A DNA stretch of 64,000 nt from Nocardia paucivorans NBRC 100373 (GTDB taxonomy: Bacteria; Actinomycetota; Actinomycetes; Mycobacteriales; Mycobacteriaceae): NCBI RefSeq assembly GCF_000308675.1, contig NZ_BAGE01000038.1, forward strand, positions 1 to 64,000. The letters are read 5' to 3'. Below the pieces are notes generated by a model. That model searched no databases. It saw only the letters and a list, made by a program, of their open reading frames with translations, and was not told where the DNA came from. Positions 60,822 through 64,000 of the stretch are shown piece after piece; the first letter of the stretch is position 1, and each line of letters starts with the position of its first letter. The position numbers were made by a program, and so were the translations under genes.

Positions 60822-62613
60822 TCAGCTGCCGATGACGTCAGCATCGATCGCTCGCCGCACCGTGCTGCGTGGTGCGCTCGCCGCCGGCACCGCGTTGGCC
60901 ACCACCGCGCTGCCGTCCGGTTCCACCGCCGCCTCCGTCGGGCGTCGCCGCACCCCCGGCCCACGGTCCGCCGGTAGGACGGTGGCGATCTTCGGCGGCG
61001 GTATGGCCGGACTGTCGGCCGCACACGAACTCGTCGAACGCGGCTATCGGGTCACCGTGTACGAACCGGCCCATCTCGGTGGCAAGGCGCGCAGTATGCC
61101 GGTGCTCGGCACCGGGGCCGGTGGCCGGCGAGACCTACCCGGTGAGCACGGATTCCGGTTCTTTCCCGGCTGCTACCAGAACATTCCGGACACCATGCGC
61201 CGGATCCCGTTTCCGGGCAATCCGAACGGGGTGTTGGACAATCTGATCCGGGTGCAGGGCACCGTCGCCGGTTTCCGCGGTCGGCCGCCGATCTTCGCGC
61301 CGGTGGAGGCGGGGGCCATCGAGCAACTGACCCCGGAGCGGCTGCAGGACAGTATCGTCGGCGCGTTGAGTTTCGTCCCGGAGTTGCCACCGCACGAATT
61401 GGCGTTCTTCGCCAAACAGATGGTCATGTGGTTCACCTCGAGCACCGAACGACGGTTCGGACAGTGGGAGTATGTGACCTGGGAACAGATCATGCACGCC
61501 GAGGGCAAGTCGCCGGCCTATCGCGATTATCTGGTGAACGCGCTCACCCGCATCACCGTGGCCGCGAAACCGCATATGAGCTCGGCCCGCACCATCGGCA
61601 CCATCGGTGAGGCGCTGGTATTGGCCGGAACCGGTCTGATTCCGCAATTCTCCGGTGGTGTCGACCGTATTCTGAACCGTCCCACCAATGAGGCGTGGAT
61701 CGATCCATGGGTGGCGTATCTGCGCTCTCGTGGGGTGCGGTTCGTGATGGGGCAGGGGCTGACCGGCCTGAGTTCGAGCGGCGGACGGATAGATTCGGCG
61801 CGGGTGGGCGGTTCGGCGGGCTCGGCCACCGTCACCGCCGACCACTATGTCTGCGCCATGCCGGTGGAGAAGACTGTTCCGCTGCTGAACGACCGCATCC
61901 TCGACGCCGACCCCGCGTTGGCCGGGATGCGGGAACTGCGGACCGACTGGATGGTCGGCATCCAGTACTACCTCCGGCGACCGACCGATATCCCGGAAGG
62001 GCATATCGCCGCGCTGGGCTCCCCGTGGGCGCTCACCGCCCTGCGGCAGGCGCCGATGTGGGTGGGGGATTTCTCGGCCACCTACGGTGACGGTTCGGTG
62101 CAGGAATGTCTATCGGTGGATATCTCCGACTGGGACACCCCCGGCATCCTGTTCGGTCGCCCCGCAAAACAGTGCACCGCCCGGGAGATCGCCGCCGAGG
62201 TGTGGGCACAACTGGAGGAATGGCTCAACACCTCAACCGGCTGGCTGCGCAAGGAGGATCTGCACTCCTGGCATCTGGACCCGGGGATCACCTGGTCGGG
62301 CGGGACCATCCACAACGAGACCCCGCTGCTGGTCAATACCGTCGGTTCCTACGATCATCGGCCGAACGCCCATTGTGCCATTCCGAACCTGTTCTTCGGT
62401 GGCGACCATGTGCGCACCCATATCGATCTCGCGACCATGGAGGGCGCCAACGAATCCGGTCGGGCCGTGGCCAATGCCATTCTCGACGCCACCGACGACC
62501 CGGCCCCACGTGTCCCGGTGTTCCCGCTGGTGACCTTGCCGATATTCGAACCCGCCAAGAAGATCGACGCCGACCGTTTCCGGGCCGGTCTGCCGCATCT
62601 CATGGATGTGTGA
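60814..62613 (+). CDS. Tat-exported CrtI/HpnE-like FAD oxidoreductase
   Basis: This 599-residue protein has a Tat-type signal peptide with RRTVLRG at residues 14-20, then ALAAGTALATTALPSGS. A Rossmann FAD motif VAIFGGGMAGLSAAHELVER follows, with YEPAHLGGKARS and a family block PGEHGFRFFPGCYQNIPDTM. It ends FFGGDHVRTHIDLATMEGAN. This family sits near hydroxysqualene dehydroxylase and phytoene desaturase. The Tat signal suggests a folded, cofactor-loaded enzyme is exported. It is coupled to the preceding reductase gene (8-nt overlap, AGGAG before the ATG), so both likely act on the same lipid-like substrate. Confidence 0.82.
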   Translation: MSDQLPMTSASIARRTVLRGALAAGTALATTALPSGSTAASVGRRRTPGPRSAGRTVAIFGGGMAGLSAAHELVERGYRVTVYEPAHLGGKARSMPVLGTGAGGRRDLPGEHGFRFFPGCYQNIPDTMRRIPFPGNPNGVLDNLIRVQGTVAGFRGRPPIFAPVEAGAIEQLTPERLQDSIVGALSFVPELPPHELAFFAKQMVMWFTSSTERRFGQWEYVTWEQIMHAEGKSPAYRDYLVNALTRITVAAKPHMSSARTIGTIGEALVLAGTGLIPQFSGGVDRILNRPTNEAWIDPWVAYLRSRGVRFVMGQGLTGLSSSGGRIDSARVGGSAGSATVTADHYVCAMPVEKTVPLLNDRILDADPALAGMRELRTDWMVGIQYYLRRPTDIPEGHIAALGSPWALTALRQAPMWVGDFSATYGDGSVQECLSVDISDWDTPGILFGRPAKQCTAREIAAEVWAQLEEWLNTSTGWLRKEDLHSWHLDPGITWSGGTIHNETPLLVNTVGSYDHRPNAHCAIPNLFFGGDHVRTHIDLATMEGANESGRAVANAILDATDDPAPRVPVFPLVTLPIFEPAKKIDADRFRAGLPHLMDV

Positions 62614-62625
62614 GCGGGGCCTGCG

Positions 62626-63183
62626 TCACGGTGCGATCAGACGCCGGGCGGCCAGCACCGTGGCGGCCCGGTGGGCGGCGATGCGTTCGGGTCCGCGGGA
62701 GCGTTGGGCGGCATGGGTGGCCGTGGTGCGGGCCAGTTCGGTGAGCATGCGCAGCAGGGTGGGTGCGGGAATATCGGCGGTGATCAGACCCGCACGCTGG
62801 CCGCGGCGCAGTTCGGCGAGTTTCGGTTCGACGGTGCGGCGCAGGACCTCGTCGATGCGTTCGTCGGTGGGTTCCAGATCGGTCCACGCCTGGAGCCGGG
62901 CATTGTCGGGGTGAGCGAGGAAGTGGTCGAAGAGTCGACCCACATACCCGGGGATGTCCTCGGCGCGAAGCGCTGTCTCGGCGGCGGTTTCGCGGGTCCA
63001 TTGTTCGGTGACGGCGGCGTAGAGCTCGCTCTTGCCGGGAAAGTAGGCATAGAGCCGGTCCTTGCTGGCATGTGCGGCGGCGGCGATGCGGTTGATCCGG
63101 GCGCCGGCGGTGCCGTACTCGGCGAACTCGGCCTTGGCAGCGGCGAGAATCCGCTCCCGAGTGGCCTGACCTGCTGCGCGCAT
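62626..63183 (-). CDS. TetR-family regulator of DUF4334-ADH operon
   Basis: This 185-residue regulator has an N-terminal domain (about 8-60): RERILAAAKAEFAEYGTAGA, INRIAAAAHASKDRLYAYFP. The C-terminal domain is helical. It is divergent from the DUF4334/alcohol dehydrogenase operon. The 92-bp gap holds two 18-bp palindromes (63201-63218, 63233-63250), which are almost certainly its operators and would control both directions. The start is the ATG at 63183. Confidence 0.88.
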   Translation of the reverse strand: MRAAGQATRERILAAAKAEFAEYGTAGARINRIAAAAHASKDRLYAYFPGKSELYAAVTEQWTRETAAETALRAEDIPGYVGRLFDHFLAHPDNARLQAWTDLEPTDERIDEVLRRTVEPKLAELRRGQRAGLITADIPAPTLLRMLTELARTTATHAAQRSRGPERIAAHRAATVLAARRLIAP

Positions 63184-63200
63184 GTAGGGATCCTAGCTTG

Positions 63201-63218
63201 CCGAACCATTTGGTTCGG
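63201..63218. promoter_or_regulatory. TetR operator, copy 1
   Basis: This is a perfect palindrome CCGAACCA-TT-TGGTTCGG (18 bp). Its centre is 32 bp from that of copy 2, about three helical turns, so two dimers could bind the same face. Confidence 0.8.
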
Positions 63219-63232
63219 GATTATGGTTGCTC

Positions 63233-63250
63233 CCGAACCAAATGGTTCTG
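63233..63250. promoter_or_regulatory. TetR operator, copy 2
   Basis: CCGAACCA-AA-TGGTTCTG is the inverse of copy 1 with one arm mismatch. It lies 25 bp before the DUF4334 start, where it would block transcription of that operon. Confidence 0.8.
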
Positions 63251-63275
63251 GAAATCGGCGAGCAGAGGACGGGCG

Positions 63276-63749
63276 ATGAGCGCGGACATACCCCGCTGGC
63301 AGCAACTGCGGGCACGAACCGAAGGAGTCTCGGCCACCGAACTGGACGAGTTGTGGGCCCGCCTGAAACCCGCCCGCGCCGAGGACATCCTCGGCCGATG
63401 GCGCGGCGACGCCTTCCAGACCGGTCACCCCCTGTGCCGGGCCCTGCCCGCGAGCCGCTGGTACGGCAAAACCTTCCACGCCCTCGACGACGCGAAACCA
63501 CTCATCTGCCGCGCCGAGGACGGATCGCTGTTCTCCGATGTCGAGCTCGGCCAGGGCGAGGCGACCCTGTGGAACATCGAATTCCGCGGTGAGGTCACCG
63601 CCACCATGGTCTACGACGGTCGCGCGGTGTTCGACCACTTCAAATGGCTCGACGACAAAACTCTCATGGGCATCATGAACGGTCGCCCGGAACTGGTGTT
63701 GTCGAAGCAGGGCGAGCACTTCTACTTCCTGCTGGAGCGGGTCTCCTGA
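63276..63749 (+). CDS. DUF4334 (GXWXG) protein
   Basis: This 157-residue protein has a GXWXG motif (EDILGRWRGDAF, residues about 35-46) followed by a DUF4334 domain (RWYGKTFHALDDAKPLICRA, LWNIEFRGEVTATMVYDG, IMNGRPELVLSKQGEHFYFLLERV). It probably binds a small molecule in a beta-barrel-like fold; function is unknown. It is the first gene of a two-gene operon with an alcohol dehydrogenase; its stop overlaps the next start by one base (TGATG). Start 63276 is after GAGGACGGGC, with the TetR operators just upstream. Confidence 0.8.
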   Translation: MSADIPRWQQLRARTEGVSATELDELWARLKPARAEDILGRWRGDAFQTGHPLCRALPASRWYGKTFHALDDAKPLICRAEDGSLFSDVELGQGEATLWNIEFRGEVTATMVYDGRAVFDHFKWLDDKTLMGIMNGRPELVLSKQGEHFYFLLERVS

Positions 63750-64000
63750 TGCGAACGACGGCGGTACTGTCCCGCGACCCGAAGGCCCCGTTCTCGGTCG
63801 AACCGGTGGAGATCGACGATCCACGGGAAGGTGAGATCCTGGTTCGGATCGTCGCCGCCGGGATCTGTCACACCGACCTGGTGAACCGCCCGATGGGCGC
63901 AGCCGACCGTCCCCTCCTGCTCGGCCACGAGGGGGCGGGCATCGTGGAAGCGGTCGGATCGTCCGTCACCCGCGTCCGTCCCGGTGACCACGTGGTGCTG
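63749..64000 (+). CDS. Zinc-dependent alcohol dehydrogenase (partial)
   Basis: The first 84 codons are present before the window ends. They encode MRTTAVLSRDPKAPFSVEPV, then ILVRIVAAGICHTDLVNRPM with the zinc-ligand Cys, and LLGHEGAGIVEAVG with the GHE zinc motif. This is a medium-chain Zn-ADH of the type that oxidises alcohols with NAD(P). It is coupled to the DUF4334 gene (TGATG) and under the same TetR control. No structural-zinc Cys cluster lies in the visible part. Confidence 0.85.
   Translation, partial: MRTTAVLSRDPKAPFSVEPVEIDDPREGEILVRIVAAGICHTDLVNRPMGAADRPLLLGHEGAGIVEAVGSSVTRVRPGDHVVL

Overview
The window reads as chromosomal DNA of a high-GC actinomycete, most likely Nocardia or a close relative in the Mycobacteriales. 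The evidence is the gene families present: DUF3558 lipoproteins, an EspG-type ESX chaperone beside PE/PPE-like proteins, a PapA-type acyltransferase, an F420-type luciferase-like oxidoreductase, a type II NADH dehydrogenase, actinobacterial RecBCD, several TetR regulators and a GGG-anticodon tRNA-Pro. GTG starts and 1 to 8 nt gene overlaps are common.

Region by region. 1-4768 is a decayed mobile region. It holds two defective IS3-family elements, a DUF3558 lipoprotein with a small helical partner, and a frameshifted tyrosine integrase whose 3' end runs through a terminator into the 3' end of tRNA-Pro. This is the layout of an integrative element inserted at a tRNA gene. 4.9-14.2 kb holds housekeeping and stress genes: a SnoaL-like protein, a Na+/H+ antiporter with a zinc-finger tail, a universal stress protein, a GNAT, a lycopene cyclase-like enzyme, NDH-2 and a P450. 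14.3-24.6 kb holds a secreted serine beta-lactamase-like protein and the recC-recB-recD operon. 24.7-31.8 kb holds a secreted VOC protein, a TetR regulator divergent from an ALDH-SDR pair, a PrmC-like methyltransferase, a secreted DUF218 protein and a divergent FolD.

31.9-44.0 kb is the accessory-looking part. It has an ESX-like protein with a phage-tail-lysozyme domain, a TrkA-C/KefB-type antiporter pair, a PE-like/PPE-like/EspG triplet without any ESX core genes, a TerD-AIM24 fusion, a CrtI-like oxidoreductase and a membrane-anchored solute-binding-like protein. 44.1-55.3 kb holds a luciferase-like monooxygenase, an SRPBCC-acyl-CoA-synthetase fusion, a metallophosphoesterase, a PapA-like acyltransferase divergent from a siderophore-interacting protein with an iron-box-like site, an M50-like protease, and a PucR regulator facing a stand-alone copy of its own N-terminal domain. 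55.3-64.0 kb holds a DoxX protein with at least 15 tandem 11-residue amphipathic repeats, a glycine-zipper secreted protein, an epimerase, a TetR divergent from a two-gene FAD oxidoreductase operon (the second with a Tat signal), and a TetR with two 18-bp operators facing a DUF4334-alcohol dehydrogenase operon that runs off the end.

The most unusual items are the DoxX undecad-repeat protein, the isolated PucR sensor domain, the orphan ESX gene sets, the TerD-AIM24 and SRPBCC-ligase fusions, and the 23-codon ORF joining recB to recD by 4-nt overlaps at both ends. No CRISPR array, rRNA or prophage structural module was seen. Family names rest on recognition of motifs in the sequence; no database search was run.
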